Notes: generated by a model from the letters alone, not told the origin. A stretch of DNA of 64,000 bases from JAXMCI01 sp046349435 (GCA_046349435.1 JAXMCI010000008.1:1-64000); one strand, 5' to 3'; shown: positions 38,301-46,938, counted from the first letter of the stretch. A program made the numbers and translations.

Positions 38301-38527
38301 CCTTCGCCTTCATCCTCGGCGTCGTGCCGCTCGCCATCGCCGCCGGCGCCGGCGCCGAGATGCGCCGCTCGCTCGGCACCGCGGTGTTCTTCGGCATGCT
38401 CGGCGTGACCCTGTTCGGCCTGCTCTTCACGCCGGTGTTCTACGTACTGATCCGCCGCCTGGCCGGCCGGCGCCGTGGCGCGCCGGCGCCGGCCGGCGCG
38501 GCCGCCACGCCCGCCGCCGGGGAATAG
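35348..38527 (+). CDS. RND multidrug efflux pump, HAE1 family
   Basis: A 1,059-residue inner-membrane pump of the AcrB/MexB family, full length, with two six-helix halves and two large periplasmic loops. It begins MRLSHFFIDRPIFATVLSIF. The proton-relay pair is in helix 4 (GIVVDDAIVVVENVERNLRA near 407), and the partner lysine is near 940 in GLAAKNAILIVEFARQAEAR. It exports hydrophobic or amphipathic compounds in exchange for protons, working with the adaptor encoded just upstream. The substrate range cannot be read from the sequence. No local regulator gene is next to it. Confidence 0.95.
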   Translation: MRLSHFFIDRPIFATVLSIFVTLLGGIAYFTLPVAQYPEIAPPTIEIRASYPGASAEVVSNTVATPLEQEINGVENMLYMTSQATGDGNLVLTVTFRLGTDLDTAQVLVQNRAAIAEPRLPEEVRRIGITIRKNSPDMLMVIHLSSPDRSRDQLYISNYATLQVKDVLARLDGVGDVRVFGARDYSMRIWLDPERVAARGLTAGEVVAALQAQNVQVASGTLNQPPVPRPGAFQLNVETLGRLVDPRQFANIIVRTDPDGRVTRVRDVGRVELAAQDYSANGYLDRREAVPLLIFQRPGSNALATAALIQDTMRELARSFPAGLGYDIVYNPTEFIAESVREVVKTIWEAVLLVVVVVILFLQTWRASIVPIVAIPVSLIGSFAVLAAAGFSLNNLSLFGLVLAIGIVVDDAIVVVENVERNLRAGMSPREAAHRTMDEVGGALVAIALVLIAVFVPAAFIPGISGQFFRQFAVTIAAATAISCLVSLTLSPALCALLFRPHQAEPARSSWLGRPVRAFFGGFNRVFDRAARGYAGLTRRILRVALLALVVYGGLVGLTAWQFSRAPTGFIPQQDQGYLITVLQLPPGASLARTDAVVRRAAEILLKTPGIVHVVPFAGFDGATFTNAPNAGAIFAVLAPFAERARTGRSAEAILADLPARLGVIQDAFVITIPPPPVRGIGNAGGFKMMVQDKRGRGLPALDAAVQEMVAAAAETPGLAGVFSLFNTRTPKIFADIDRVKAEMLGVPADRVFEALEVYVGSAFVNDFNYLGRTYRVTAQADGRFREDIRDVANLKTRNDRGAMVPIGSVATFRTQTGPYRVARYDLYPAAEIQGNVAPGVSTGQGLALMERLAAERLPDGFGFEWTELAYQQKLVGNQAILIFAAAVLFVFLVLAAQYESWSLPLAVVLIVPMCLLASVSGLLLRGMAVDILGQVGFVVLVGLAAKNAILIVEFARQAEARGASRVDAAVEAARTRLRPILMTSFAFILGVVPLAIAAGAGAEMRRSLGTAVFFGMLGVTLFGLLFTPVFYVLIRRLAGRRRGAPAPAGAAATPAAGE

Positions 38528-38598
38528 CGCCGGCGCGGGTTGCCCGGCCTGCGGCGCATCGCTAGGCTCTGCCGCCCGCATGCCACCCCGAGGCGCCC

Positions 38599-39148
38599 GT
38601 GAAGGCCCATCTCGTCCTGCTGCCCGTTCTCGCGGCCCTCGCCGGGCCCGCTGCCGCCCAGCAGCTGCCCGACCCGGTGCCGGCCAGCCCGCCGGAGGCG
38701 GCGCCGGCCCAGGGCGGCACGCCCGAGGCGACGCCGCCGGCGAGCCCCGCCCCGCGCAGCCGCCGCCCCGGCGCAGCCCGCCGCCCCGGCGCAGCAGGCC
38801 CAGCCGGCCGTGCCGGCCCAGCCGCCGGCGCCCGCCGCCCAGCAGGGGACGGGCCCGGGCCTGGCGCAGCTGCAGGCGCCGCGCAGCGAGCCCTGCTACA
38901 CCATCGTGTCGCCGCCCCAGGGCCTCGGCCTGGGGCCGGATGGCAGCGTCATGCTCGACCGCTGCAGCGGCAAGACCTGGCTGCTGATCCGCATCGCCAT
39001 CCCCAACGACCAGGGCGAGATGACCGGCGACTTCACCTATCGCTGGGCGCCGATCCTCTATGGCGACCGCGAGGCGCTGCTCTCCAGCCCGCCGCCGGCG
39101 CCCAAGCCGGCCCCGGCCCCCGCGCCGGCGACGAAGAAGAAGCGCTAG
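38599..39148 (+). CDS. Secreted Pro/Ala-rich hypothetical protein (frameshift near 38.75 kb)
   Basis: Not recognised. GTG 38599 starts a signal peptide (MKAHLVLLPVLAALAGPAAA), followed by a Pro/Ala/Gln-rich linker. The frame then moves by one within a C-run near 38740-38760. The second frame gives a folded C-terminal domain of about 85 residues (EPCYTIVSPPQGLGLGPDGS, DRCSGKTWLLIRIAIPND, FTYRWAPILYGDRE) and a lysine-rich end. Its two cysteines could form a disulphide. The two parts read well as one protein of about 183 residues. It ends 2 bp before the first GFA gene. Confidence 0.6.
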
Positions 39149-39150
39149 CC

Positions 39151-39564
39151 ATGACCGAGATCACCGGCGGCTGCCTGTGCGGCGCGGTGCGCTACCGCGC
39201 CGCGGCCGCGCCCCTGCGCGTCGGGATCTGCCATTGCCTCGACTGCCGCAAGGCCGGCGGCAGCATCATGGCCGTCCTCGCCGTCTTTCCCGCCGACCGG
39301 GTGACGATGACGGGCGAGACCCGGCTGACCCCGGCCGGACGGCCGCCGGGCCGCTTTTTCTGCCCGCGCTGCGGCTCGCCGGTGTTCAGCCGCGACGACG
39401 ATTCCGGCGAGATCGAGATCCATGTCGGCAGCTTCGACGAGCCCGGCCGGGTCGTGCCGGGCTACGAGCTGTGGACCTGCCGCCGCGAGCCCTGGCTGCC
39501 GGCGATGCCGGACCTCGTGCCCTACGAGCGCAACCGGCCGGCCGGCGGCCGGACCCGACGCTGA
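39151..39564 (+). CDS. GFA-family zinc protein (first of a tandem pair)
   Basis: A 137-residue member of the Gfa/Mss4-like fold. Zinc cysteines lie in TGGCLCGAVRY (near 6-12), ICHCLDCRKAGGS (near 26-34) and FCPRCGSPVFS (near 68-76). The family is named after glutathione-dependent formaldehyde-activating enzyme, but most members have no proven activity. The downstream neighbour is a close duplicate. Start ATG 39151 is unambiguous, 2 bp after the previous stop. Confidence 0.9.
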   Translation: MTEITGGCLCGAVRYRAAAAPLRVGICHCLDCRKAGGSIMAVLAVFPADRVTMTGETRLTPAGRPPGRFFCPRCGSPVFSRDDDSGEIEIHVGSFDEPGRVVPGYELWTCRREPWLPAMPDLVPYERNRPAGGRTRR

Positions 39565-39649
39565 GCCGTTGCCGCGGCGGCGCGCGACGGAGCCAGGCCT
39601 CGCCCACCGGTGTTCCCGCCAGGACGGAACCCTGCGGAGGAGGACGGCG

Positions 39650-40071
39650 ATGGCCGAGATCACCGGCGGCTGCCTGTGCGGCGCGGTGCGCTACAGCGCG
39701 GTGGCGGAGCCCGAGCGCGTCGGGATCTGCCACTGCCTCGACTGCCGCAAGGTGAGCGGCGGCGTGCTCAACGTCTTCGCCACCTTCCCCGCCGATCGCG
39801 TCACGGTGACCGGCGAGACCCGGCTGACGCCGGCGGGCCGGGCGCCCGGCCGCCGCTTCTGCCCGCGCTGCGGCTCGCCGGTGTTCAGCCATGCCGAGGG
39901 CTCCGGCGAGATCGAGATCCATGTCGGCAGCTTCGACGAGCCGGGCCGGGTCGTGCCGGGCTACGAGCTGTGGATCGGCCGCCGCGAGCCCTGGCTGCCG
40001 GAGATCCCGGTCTCGTGCGCTACGAGCGCGACCGGCCCGCCGGCGGGCGGACCAGGCCCCTGAGGCGGTGA
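39650..40071 (+). CDS. GFA-family zinc protein (second copy, C-terminal frameshift)
   Basis: A near-duplicate of the preceding gene, keeping all zinc cysteines (GGCLCGAVRY, CHCLDCRK, FCPRCGSP). AGGAGG lies 7 bases upstream of ATG 39650. The written frame ends at 40063 with an unrelated tail after EIP. One base appears to be missing near 40008 relative to copy 1; with it restored the protein continues LVRYERDRPAGGRTRP and stops at 40071. The shift is in a GC-rich stretch and may be a sequence error. Confidence 0.85.
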
Positions 40072-40077
40072 CATCGC

Positions 40078-41355
40078 TCAGGCGGCGGCCGCGCTGGCCT
40101 CCGCCGGGCGGCCGCGGCGCGAGGTGCCGACCATGAGCGCCAGGAGCGCCGCCAGCACGCAGAGCCCGCCGGCGCCGACGAAGGCGCCGAGATAGGTGCC
40201 GGTCGCCGTGCGGATGACCCCGGCGCCGGTGGCGGCGAATGCGGCGCCGAGCTGGTGCGCGGCGGAGATCCAGCCGAACATCACGCCGACCTGCTCCTTG
40301 CCGAAGGCGTTGGCGGCCAGCCGCACCGTCGGCGGCACCGTGGCGATCCAGTCGAGCCCGTAGAAGACGACGAAGATCGACAGCCCGTAGAAGGACAGGT
40401 CCAAGGCGTAGGGCAGGTAGATCAGCGAGAGGCCGCGCAGCCCGTAGTACCAGAAGAGCAGGTAGCGGTTGTCGAAGCGGTCGGACAGCCAGCCCGAGGC
40501 GGTGGTGCCGACGAGGTCTAGCAGCCCCATGGCGGCCAGCAGCCCGGCCGCCCGCACCTCCGGGATGCCGTGATCGAGGCAGGACGGAATGAGGTGCGTG
40601 CCGATCAGCCCGTTGGTGCTGCAGCCGCAGATGAAGAAGGTGGCCGAGAGCAGCCAGAAATCGCGCGAGGCGAGGCCGCGGCGCAGGCCTGCCAGGGCGG
40701 CGATCGCCGGGTTGACCGTCGGCCGCGGCGGGGCCAGCAGCACGGCGCTCTCGCCATAGGGCGGCAGGCCGACATCCGCGGGGCGGTTGCGCATTAAGAG
40801 GGCGACCGGCGGCAGCACCAGCAGCCCGACGGCGGCGATGGCGAGCACCGCCGGGCGCCAGCCATGGTGCTCGACCACCCAGGCCATCAGCGGCAGGAAG
40901 AGCAGCTGCCCGGTGGCGGTCGAGGCGGTGAGCACGCCCATCACCAGGCCGCGCTGGCGGCCGAACCAGCGGCTTACCACCGTGGCGGCGAGCGCCAGCG
41001 CCGCCATCCCGGTGCCGGCGCCGACCACCACGCCCCACAGCAGGACGAGCTGCCAGGGCGCGGTCATCAGCGTCGTCAGGCTGAGGCCGATCGCCACCAG
41101 CAGCAGCGCCAGCGAGATGGTGAGGCGGACGCCGAGGCTGTCGAGCAGCGCCGCCGAGAACGGGCCCATCAGGCCGTAGAGCACCAGGTTCAGCGACACC
41201 GCCGCGGAGATGGTGGCGCGGCTCCAGCCGAACTCCTGCTCGAGCGGCACGATCAGCACGCCCGGCGAGGCGCGCAGCCCGGCGGCGGCGAGCAGCGTCA
41301 GGAATGTCAGCCCGGCGACGATCCAGGCATAATGCAGTCGCCTCGTCCGTGCCAT
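40078..41355 (-). CDS. MFS transporter (monocarboxylate/oxalate-formate antiporter type)
   Basis: A 425-residue protein with about 12 membrane helices. The first helix is WIVAGLTFLTLLAAAGLRAS, followed by PLEQEFGWSRATISAAVSLN, a pattern typical of the OFA/monocarboxylate-transporter-like MFS group; the loop after helix 2 is GVRLTI. A central cytoplasmic loop (PPYGESAVLLAPPRPT) divides the halves. ATG 41355 follows GGAGGTCAGC, an excellent ribosome site. It diverges from a TetR gene over a 75-bp region that contains a perfect operator palindrome, so that repressor very probably controls it. The substrate is likely an organic anion or drug. Confidence 0.88.
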   Translation of the reverse strand: MARTRRLHYAWIVAGLTFLTLLAAAGLRASPGVLIVPLEQEFGWSRATISAAVSLNLVLYGLMGPFSAALLDSLGVRLTISLALLLVAIGLSLTTLMTAPWQLVLLWGVVVGAGTGMAALALAATVVSRWFGRQRGLVMGVLTASTATGQLLFLPLMAWVVEHHGWRPAVLAIAAVGLLVLPPVALLMRNRPADVGLPPYGESAVLLAPPRPTVNPAIAALAGLRRGLASRDFWLLSATFFICGCSTNGLIGTHLIPSCLDHGIPEVRAAGLLAAMGLLDLVGTTASGWLSDRFDNRYLLFWYYGLRGLSLIYLPYALDLSFYGLSIFVVFYGLDWIATVPPTVRLAANAFGKEQVGVMFGWISAAHQLGAAFAATGAGVIRTATGTYLGAFVGAGGLCVLAALLALMVGTSRRGRPAEASAAAA

Positions 41356-41393
41356 GCTGACCTCCTGCCCCTGGCGGTAACGAGGCGAGAATG

Positions 41394-41411
41394 ATACAGA
41401 CCTGTCTGTAT
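41394..41411. promoter_or_regulatory. TetR operator palindrome
   Basis: ATACAGAC-CT-GTCTGTAT is a perfect inverted repeat with 8-bp arms and a 2-bp centre, located midway between the divergent MFS and TetR genes (20 bases before the TetR ATG, 38 bases from the MFS ATG). Its length and symmetry fit a TetR-family operator, so the regulator probably represses both genes. It is unusually AT-rich for this genome. Confidence 0.85.
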
Positions 41412-41430
41412 TGGTCAAGCGAGAGTGGCC

Positions 41431-42048
41431 ATGGCTGAGCTTCACGAAAGCGGGGGAGCGCCGGCGGCGGCGCCCTCGGTGCGCGAGCGCATCCTCGCCA
41501 CCGCCACCGAGCTGTTCTACCGCGAGGGGGTGCGGGCGGTCGGGGTCGACACCATCGTCGCCCGCTCCGGCGTCGCCAAGATGAGCCTCTATCGCTGCTT
41601 CCCCTCGAAGGACGCGCTGGTCGCCGCCTTCCTCGAGCAGCAGAACGAGCGCTACTGGCGCTGGTGGGACGGCGTCGTGGCGCGCCATCCCGGGGCACCC
41701 GCCGCCCAGCTCGCGGCGCTGGTGGCCGCGGTCGCCAAGCGCACCACCAGCCCGACCTATCGCGGCTGCCCCTTCATCAACGTCGCCACCGAGCTGCGCG
41801 AGGGCGGCCATCTCGGCCGGACGGTGGCGCAGGCCAACAAGCGCGAGCTGCGCCGCCGCCTCACGGAGCTCGCGGCGGCGGCCGGCGCGGCCGAGCCCGG
41901 CGCGCTCGGCGATCAGCTGATGCTGCTGTTCGAGGGCGCCTACGCCGCCGGCCAGACGCTCGGCCCGGAGGGCCCGGGCCAGGCCATCGTCGCCGCCGCC
42001 GCGCGGCTCATCGCCGCCGCCGTGCCGGCCGGCGCGGTCCGGGACTGA
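41431..42048 (+). CDS. TetR-family transcriptional repressor
   Basis: A 205-residue regulator. The N-terminal helix-turn-helix (about 17-63) reads VRERILATATELFYREGVRA, then VGVDTIVARSGVAKMSLYRC and FPSKDALVAAFLEQ. The C-terminal ligand domain is helical and contains RGCPFINVATELREGGH, typical of the TetR_C subgroup with a central cysteine. It probably binds the palindrome at 41394-41411 and autoregulates while repressing the divergent MFS transporter. The effector is unknown, plausibly the transported compound. Confidence 0.92.
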   Translation: MAELHESGGAPAAAPSVRERILATATELFYREGVRAVGVDTIVARSGVAKMSLYRCFPSKDALVAAFLEQQNERYWRWWDGVVARHPGAPAAQLAALVAAVAKRTTSPTYRGCPFINVATELREGGHLGRTVAQANKRELRRRLTELAAAAGAAEPGALGDQLMLLFEGAYAAGQTLGPEGPGQAIVAAAARLIAAAVPAGAVRD

Positions 42049-42226
42049 GGGTTTCGCGTCGGCGGAAGGCACCGATCCGACCGGGAATCCCGTCCCCGAC
42101 CGTCAGTGTCTTGCGACGGAAACATTAAAGTTTGGGTTAACCGGCAAAGGGCGTTGGAAGAAACTCCTGCCCTGTCGTAAGGTCGGCGTCCTGTTCGGGG
42201 CTGGGGTCGCGAAGGGGGAAGCGCGG

Positions 42227-43372
42227 ATGCCCGCTCGTCTGTTCACGCCGGTCCGTCTGCGCGACGTGACGCTGGTCAACCGGATCATCGTCTCGCCGAT
42301 GGCGCAGTACAGCGCCGTCGACGGCAGCGCCTCCTACTGGCACCTGCAGCATTATGGCAGCCTGTCGCTCGGCGGCGCCGGCCTGGTGATGCTCGAGGGC
42401 ACCGCCGTCGAGACGCGCGGCCGCGCCACCCCGGGCTGCCTCGGCCTGTGGTCGATCGCGCACGAGCAGGCGCTGGCCGCCGTGCTCCAGGCCTGCCGCT
42501 CCTTCGCACGGACGCCGCTCGGGCTGCAGCTCACCCATGCCGGGCGCAAGGCCTCGACCCGTCCGCCCTGGGACGGCGGCGGGCCGCTCGCCGAGCCGGA
42601 GGGCGGCTGGCCGGCCGCCGGCCCCTCGGAAATTCCGTTCGCCCCCGGCCAGGCGGCGCCGCGGGCGCTCGATCATGCCGGCATGGGTCGGATCCGCGAC
42701 GCCTTCGCCGCCGCCGCCGGGCGCGCCGCCCGTCTCGGCATCGAGGTGCTCGAGCTGCAGGCCGCGCACGGCCACCTGCTGCACCAGTTCCTCTCGCCGC
42801 TGGCCAACCGGCGGACGGACCCGTTCGGCGGCTCGCTCGACAACCGGCTGCGCTTCCCGCTCGAGGTGGTGGGCGCGGTGCGCCGCGCCTGGCCGGTCGA
42901 CCGGCCGCTCGGGGTGCGTCTGTGCGCCAGCGACCGGGCCGAGGGCGGCTTCACCACCGAGGAGGCGGTGATCGCCGTCCACGCGCTGCGCGCCGCCGGG
43001 GTCGACTATGTCTGCGCGTCGAGCGGCGGGCTCGGGCCGGAGGAGCCGGCGAGCCAGCCGCCCGGCTTCCAGGTGCCGCTGGCCGCCCGGCTGAAGGCGG
43101 AGACCTCGATGCCGATCGTCGCGGCGGGGCTGATCGTGCATCCCCGCCAGGCCGAGGACGTGCTGCGGACCGAGCAGGCCGACCTGGTCGCCATCGGCCG
43201 CGGCTTCATCGACAATCCGCGCTGGGCCTGGCATGCCGCCCAGCTGCTCGGCCAGGAACTGGCCTATCCGCCGCAATATGCGCGGGCGCATCCCGCCCTG
43301 TGGTCCGGCGCCAAGGTCGCTCACGGCGCCTGGGAGGCGGCCGCCCCGCTGTCGCGCCGGCTCTCCGCCTGA
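42227..43372 (+). CDS. NADH:flavin oxidoreductase, old yellow enzyme family (YqjM-like, C26A)
   Basis: A 381-residue FMN ene-reductase of the thermophilic-like OYE class. FMN/substrate motifs are NRIIVSPMAQYSA (16-30), LQLTHAGRKAS, EVLELQAAHGHLLHQFLSPLANRRTD and VAIGRGFIDNPRWAWHAA. The position of the redox-tuning cysteine of YqjM (Cys26, in SPMCQYSA) is alanine here, which should shift the FMN potential and substrate range. Histidines of the active site (near 182-185, HGHLLH) are present. ATG 42227 follows AAGGGGGAAG. The upstream 178 bp includes an AT-rich segment (42120-42140) that may hold the promoter. Confidence 0.9.
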   Translation: MPARLFTPVRLRDVTLVNRIIVSPMAQYSAVDGSASYWHLQHYGSLSLGGAGLVMLEGTAVETRGRATPGCLGLWSIAHEQALAAVLQACRSFARTPLGLQLTHAGRKASTRPPWDGGGPLAEPEGGWPAAGPSEIPFAPGQAAPRALDHAGMGRIRDAFAAAAGRAARLGIEVLELQAAHGHLLHQFLSPLANRRTDPFGGSLDNRLRFPLEVVGAVRRAWPVDRPLGVRLCASDRAEGGFTTEEAVIAVHALRAAGVDYVCASSGGLGPEEPASQPPGFQVPLAARLKAETSMPIVAAGLIVHPRQAEDVLRTEQADLVAIGRGFIDNPRWAWHAAQLLGQELAYPPQYARAHPALWSGAKVAHGAWEAAAPLSRRLSA

Positions 43373-43386
43373 GGCCGGCGGTGCCG

Positions 43387-43414
43387 CCCGTCTCCCGCCG
43401 GGGCGGGAGACGGG
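43387..43414. terminator. 13-bp perfect hairpin between convergent genes
   Basis: The arms CCCGTCTCCCGCC and GGCGGGAGACGGG are perfectly complementary around GG. The hairpin lies 14 bases after the OYE stop and before the end of the converging beta-helix gene, so it is a likely bidirectional terminator. It has no T-run. Two copies of CGGGATGAC follow at about 43429 and 43445. Confidence 0.65.
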
Positions 43415-43441
43415 ACCCGGCGCTCCTGCGGGATGACGCCC

Positions 43442-44146
43442 CTACGGGATGACTACGACCGTGCCGGTGCCGCTGGTGGTGAGCGGCCCGGCGCCGTTGT
43501 CGGCCAGATTGGCCGCCGAGGGCTTGTTGATCGACAGCGAGTTGTTGTCGCCGTTGTTGATGGCGTTGACGCCGGCGCCGGCGTTATCGGTGATCTGGCT
43601 GCCGCCGCCGGAGAGATCGACCGAGAGCGAGGAGCCGCTGCCCTCGTTGGTGGCGGTGATGCCGTCGCCGCCATTGTTGCTGATATTGTCGTTGGTCGAG
43701 CTCAGGCCGGCGGTGATCGAGCCGGTGCCGGTGTTGCTGTTGGACACCGAGATGCCGCTGCCGCCATTGCCGGTGATGGTGTTGTCGTGCGAGGTCACCG
43801 TCTGGCTGATCGAGCCGGTGCCGTCGTTGGTGTTGGAGACGGAGATCCCGGCCCCGCCATTGCCGGTGATCGTGTTGTCGTGCGCCGTCACCGTCTGGCT
43901 GATCGAGCCGCCGTCGGTCGTGCTGTTGCTGATCGAGATGCCGGCGCCGCCGTTGTTCTCGACCTGGTTGCCGCTGATCGAGATGCTCTGGTTGACCGTG
44001 CCGCCGCCGCTGACGTTGTTGCTGATGCTGATGCCGCTGCCGCTGCTGCTCGACGAGGTGCCCGACGGCCCGCTCTGCGATTCGGCGAGCGCCAGGGCCG
44101 GCAGCAGCATCGCCCCGAGGGCGGCCAGGATGAGCGTGCGTCGCAT
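43442..44146 (-). CDS. Small secreted beta-helix repeat protein
   Basis: A 234-residue exported protein. The signal peptide (MRRTLILAALGAMLLPALAL) is followed by a Ser/Gly linker, then about six rungs with the pattern SISQTVTxHDNTITGNGGxGISVSN (period about 37 residues), rich in Asn, Gly and Ser. The rungs share the SQTV...N...G..GI turn plan of the two giant adhesins at the left end of the window. Its end (GTGTVVVIP) resembles their C-terminal GTVTITP. There is no membrane anchor or barrel, so it may be released or bind the surface adhesins. Function unknown. Confidence 0.75.
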   Translation of the reverse strand: MRRTLILAALGAMLLPALALAESQSGPSGTSSSSSGSGISISNNVSGGGTVNQSISISGNQVENNGGAGISISNSTTDGGSISQTVTAHDNTITGNGGAGISVSNTNDGTGSISQTVTSHDNTITGNGGSGISVSNSNTGTGSITAGLSSTNDNISNNGGDGITATNEGSGSSLSVDLSGGGSQITDNAGAGVNAINNGDNNSLSINKPSAANLADNGAGPLTTSGTGTVVVIP

Positions 44147-44221
44147 GGATTCCTCCCGTTTTCGCTATCCCATTGTAGCACGATCCGCGGCCAGGCGCTG
44201 CCGTAAGACGCCGGACCGGCC

Positions 44222-44740
44222 GTGACCGTCTTCTTCACCAGCGACACCCATTTCGGCGACCGCTTCGCCATCGCCCGCACCGGACGGCCCTTCGCCTCGG
44301 CGGCGGCGATGGACGCCGCGCTGGTCGAGCGCTGGAACGGGACGGTCGGGGCGGAGGACGAAGTCTGGCATCTCGGCGACTTCGCCCGCGCGGCCGACGC
44401 CGCCGGCCTCGCCCGGCTGCTCGACAGCCTGGCCGGGCGCAAGCATCTGGTGGCGGGAAACAACGACCCGCCGGCGACCCGCGCGCTGCCCGGCTGGGCC
44501 AGCGTGCAGCCCTATGCCGAGATCGAGCTCGAGGGCACCCGGCTGGTGCTCTGCCACTACCCCTTCCGCACCTGGAACGGCATGGGCAAGGGCGCGCTCG
44601 ACCTGCACGGCCACAGCCACGGCCGGCTGGCGCCGCTGCCGCGGCAATATGATGTCGGCGTCGATCTCTGGGACTATCGCCCGGTGACGCTGGCCGAGCT
44701 GCGCGCCCGCCGGCGGCCGACACGTCGCCCGGCGGGCTGA
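44222..44740 (+). CDS. Calcineurin-like metallophosphoesterase
   Basis: A 172-residue two-metal phosphoesterase of the short phage-type group. Metal motifs are SDTHFGD (residues 7-13), HLGDFA near 50, AGNND near 79, LCHYPFR near 102 and HGHSHG near 123. GTG 44222 is the start, just after a T-rich segment (no in-frame ATG exists near it). It is isolated: divergent from the beta-helix gene and convergent with the broken cytochrome gene. The substrate is not predictable from sequence. Confidence 0.88.
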   Translation: MTVFFTSDTHFGDRFAIARTGRPFASAAAMDAALVERWNGTVGAEDEVWHLGDFARAADAAGLARLLDSLAGRKHLVAGNNDPPATRALPGWASVQPYAEIELEGTRLVLCHYPFRTWNGMGKGALDLHGHSHGRLAPLPRQYDVGVDLWDYRPVTLAELRARRRPTRRPAG

Positions 44741-44817
44741 TCCGCGAGGAGCGCGCCGGCCGCTCGCGCGGTGGGCCGTGGCTGCCGCCGGTCGACTGAG
44801 CGGGCCGGCCGGGACGA

Positions 44818-46938
44818 TCAGAAGAAGCGCACGGTCGAGCCGATGGCCGGCCCGTGCACCCACATGTTCCATTTGAAGCGCGATGGCATGGACATAGGCG
44901 TAGCGCGCGCTCTCCGGTGCCAGCGCGGCGGCCTTGCCCAGCAGCGCCAGCGCATCCTCGAGCTTGTGCTGCCGGACCTCGAGCAGCCCGAAGGCGGCGC
45001 GCGGCGGCGGCATTGCCGGGATCGATCGCCACCGCGGCGGAGCAAGCGTCTCGCCCTCGGGGTCGCGGCCGAGCGCGGTAGAGATCGGCGAGATCGACCG
45101 TGGCCGGCACGAAGCGCGGATCGAGCCGCAGCGCGCGGCGGTAGGCGGCCTCGGCCGCGGCCGCCTCGCCGCGCTGCGCATGGAAGGCGCCGAGATGGCG
45201 ATGTTGACCAGCCGCTCGGCGGAGGCCATGTCGGCCGCGATCAGCTCGCCGCAGGCCCGGTCGAGTCGCCGCGCTGCTGCGGCGACAGCCAGTCCTTGAG
45301 CACAGCCGCCAGCGCGCGCAGGCCGCGGCGATGCGCACCGCGCGCACCGAGATCGGTCAGCAGCAGCGCCTTGGCTGCAGCCGCTGGTCAGGCCGGGCAG
45401 CGCCAGCGTCGATCACGGCGACCCGCGCACCAGCGGCGACTCCGGATCGTGCAGCCCGCCGAGCCGAGGCCTCGATCATCGCCGGCGTCAGGCCCGCCGC
45501 GTAGGTCAGGAAGAGCGACAGGAGCCGTCGCCCGGGCGATCGCCGGCCGCTCAGGTCGGCCGCCCAGCGCGAGCGCCTCGCCGGCCCCGGCAGCTCGGCC
45601 GGCGGCGGTGGCCGCGCCCAATGCGGCTCCGAGCGGCGCCGGGCCCGTACCAGCGCGCCACGGCATCGGCGGCCATTGCGCCGAGCGGCCGGCGTGGCAG
45701 CCGGTGCGGGCGTCGAGCGTGCCCAGCGCGACGCCGGATCTGGCCGCGGGATCCGGATGGCATGGTCGCGGCGGGCATCAACGGCCATAGGTCCGGGCCA
45801 GCCATGTGGCAGGCGACGCAGGCGCCGGCCGAGCCCTCGGGGAATTGATGGGTGTGCTGCGGTATCGAACTGGCCGGCCGGTGGCACTGGCCGCAGGCCT
45901 GGTTGCCCCTGGCGCGCAACTTCAGGGCTGTGCGGATCGTAGCGGTCGAGCAGGTAGACTCCCATGCGGTACATCCGGCTGCTGGAACGAGCCGTACTCG
46001 TAGTCTCCTCCAGGATCTGGCCGTCGGCGTGGTAGAGCCCGGCCTCAAGCAGGACGGCACCGCGCTGTCGAGCAGCGGCCGGCCGTAGCCGAAGGCCGGG
46101 GTCAGCTCGTGCCGGCGCGCATGGCAAAGCCGCAGGCCTCGAGCTGCGGGTCGGACTGCCGCGGGGCCGTGCGCGCGCGTCGCGGTGTCCTCGGATCGAG
46201 CACCCAGCGACCGGCGCCGGCGTCGCTCAGCGCGACCACCGAGGCCTGCGCGAGCCGGGATCGACGGCGGCTCCGCCTTTCCTTGATCGAGATGGCGCGA
46301 GCCCGGCCCGTGGCAGGCCTCGCAGGACACGTTGATCTCCGGCCGGGTTGTCCGATAGCTGCTCGTCGACGCCCAGGTCGAAGTTGCGCTGGAGTTGGTC
46401 GAATGGCAGTCGGCGCACATGAAGTTCCAGGTCTGGTTCGGACCGGTCCAGTGCAGCGGATCGCGCCCTGATCATCTGGCCGGGATAGAGATCGAACCAG
46501 CGCTGGCCGCCCTCTGCGGCCGGCCAGCTGTCCCAGACGTGCCGAGCGCCTGGTAGCGGCCGCCGGGAAACGCGATCGGAATATTGCTGCAGCGGGTGGA
46601 CGCCGAAGGTGTAGGCGATCTCGTAGTCGTGCAGTTGGCCGTCGAGGCCGTCGGTGCAGACCATGAACCGGCCGTCCTTGCGGAAGAAGGTCGAGTCACG
46701 CCGCCACGGGTGAAGGTAGCGCCGGCGAAGTCGCCGAGCACCGTCACTGCTGGGCGCCGCGCCATCCTTGCTTTCGTGGTCGGAGCCGCGCCACCGCCGC
46801 CGCCGCGGCGTGGCGGCCGGCGCAGACCGGCTCTTCGCCGACGAAGGTCGCCGCCAGCTCGGCCACTGCGCGCCGCCGCGGAACGCGCCACCCCGCGAGC
46901 AGCACCAGCAGCGGCACCGCCCATCGAACCCGATCCAT
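44818..46938 (-). pseudogene. Multihaem c-type cytochrome with TPR domain, multiply frameshifted
   Basis: Fragments in all three minus frames add up to one exported protein of about 700 residues. From 46938: a signal-like start (MDRVRWAVPLLVLLAGW), ATFVGEEPVCAGRH (a haem site whose second Cys reads Arg), YEIAYTFGVHPLQQY, GGQRWFDLYPGQMI, MCADCHSTNSS, INVSCEACHGPGSRH, CGQCHRPAS, GACVACHMAGPD and GCHAGRSAQWAADAVARW. A TPR region follows, ending at 44818 (ALAPESARYAYVHAIAL, then GSTVRFF). The segment order is typical of periplasmic multihaem cytochrome-TPR fusions. At least ten single-base shifts break it. Motifs are so well kept that sequence error is likely; real decay is possible. Confidence 0.7.

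Noticed and set aside
33347..38581. 1,744-codon minus-strand frame covering the RND operon
   Set aside because: Only its last 186 codons (33347-33907) look like protein; the rest is antisense to the adaptor and pump genes.
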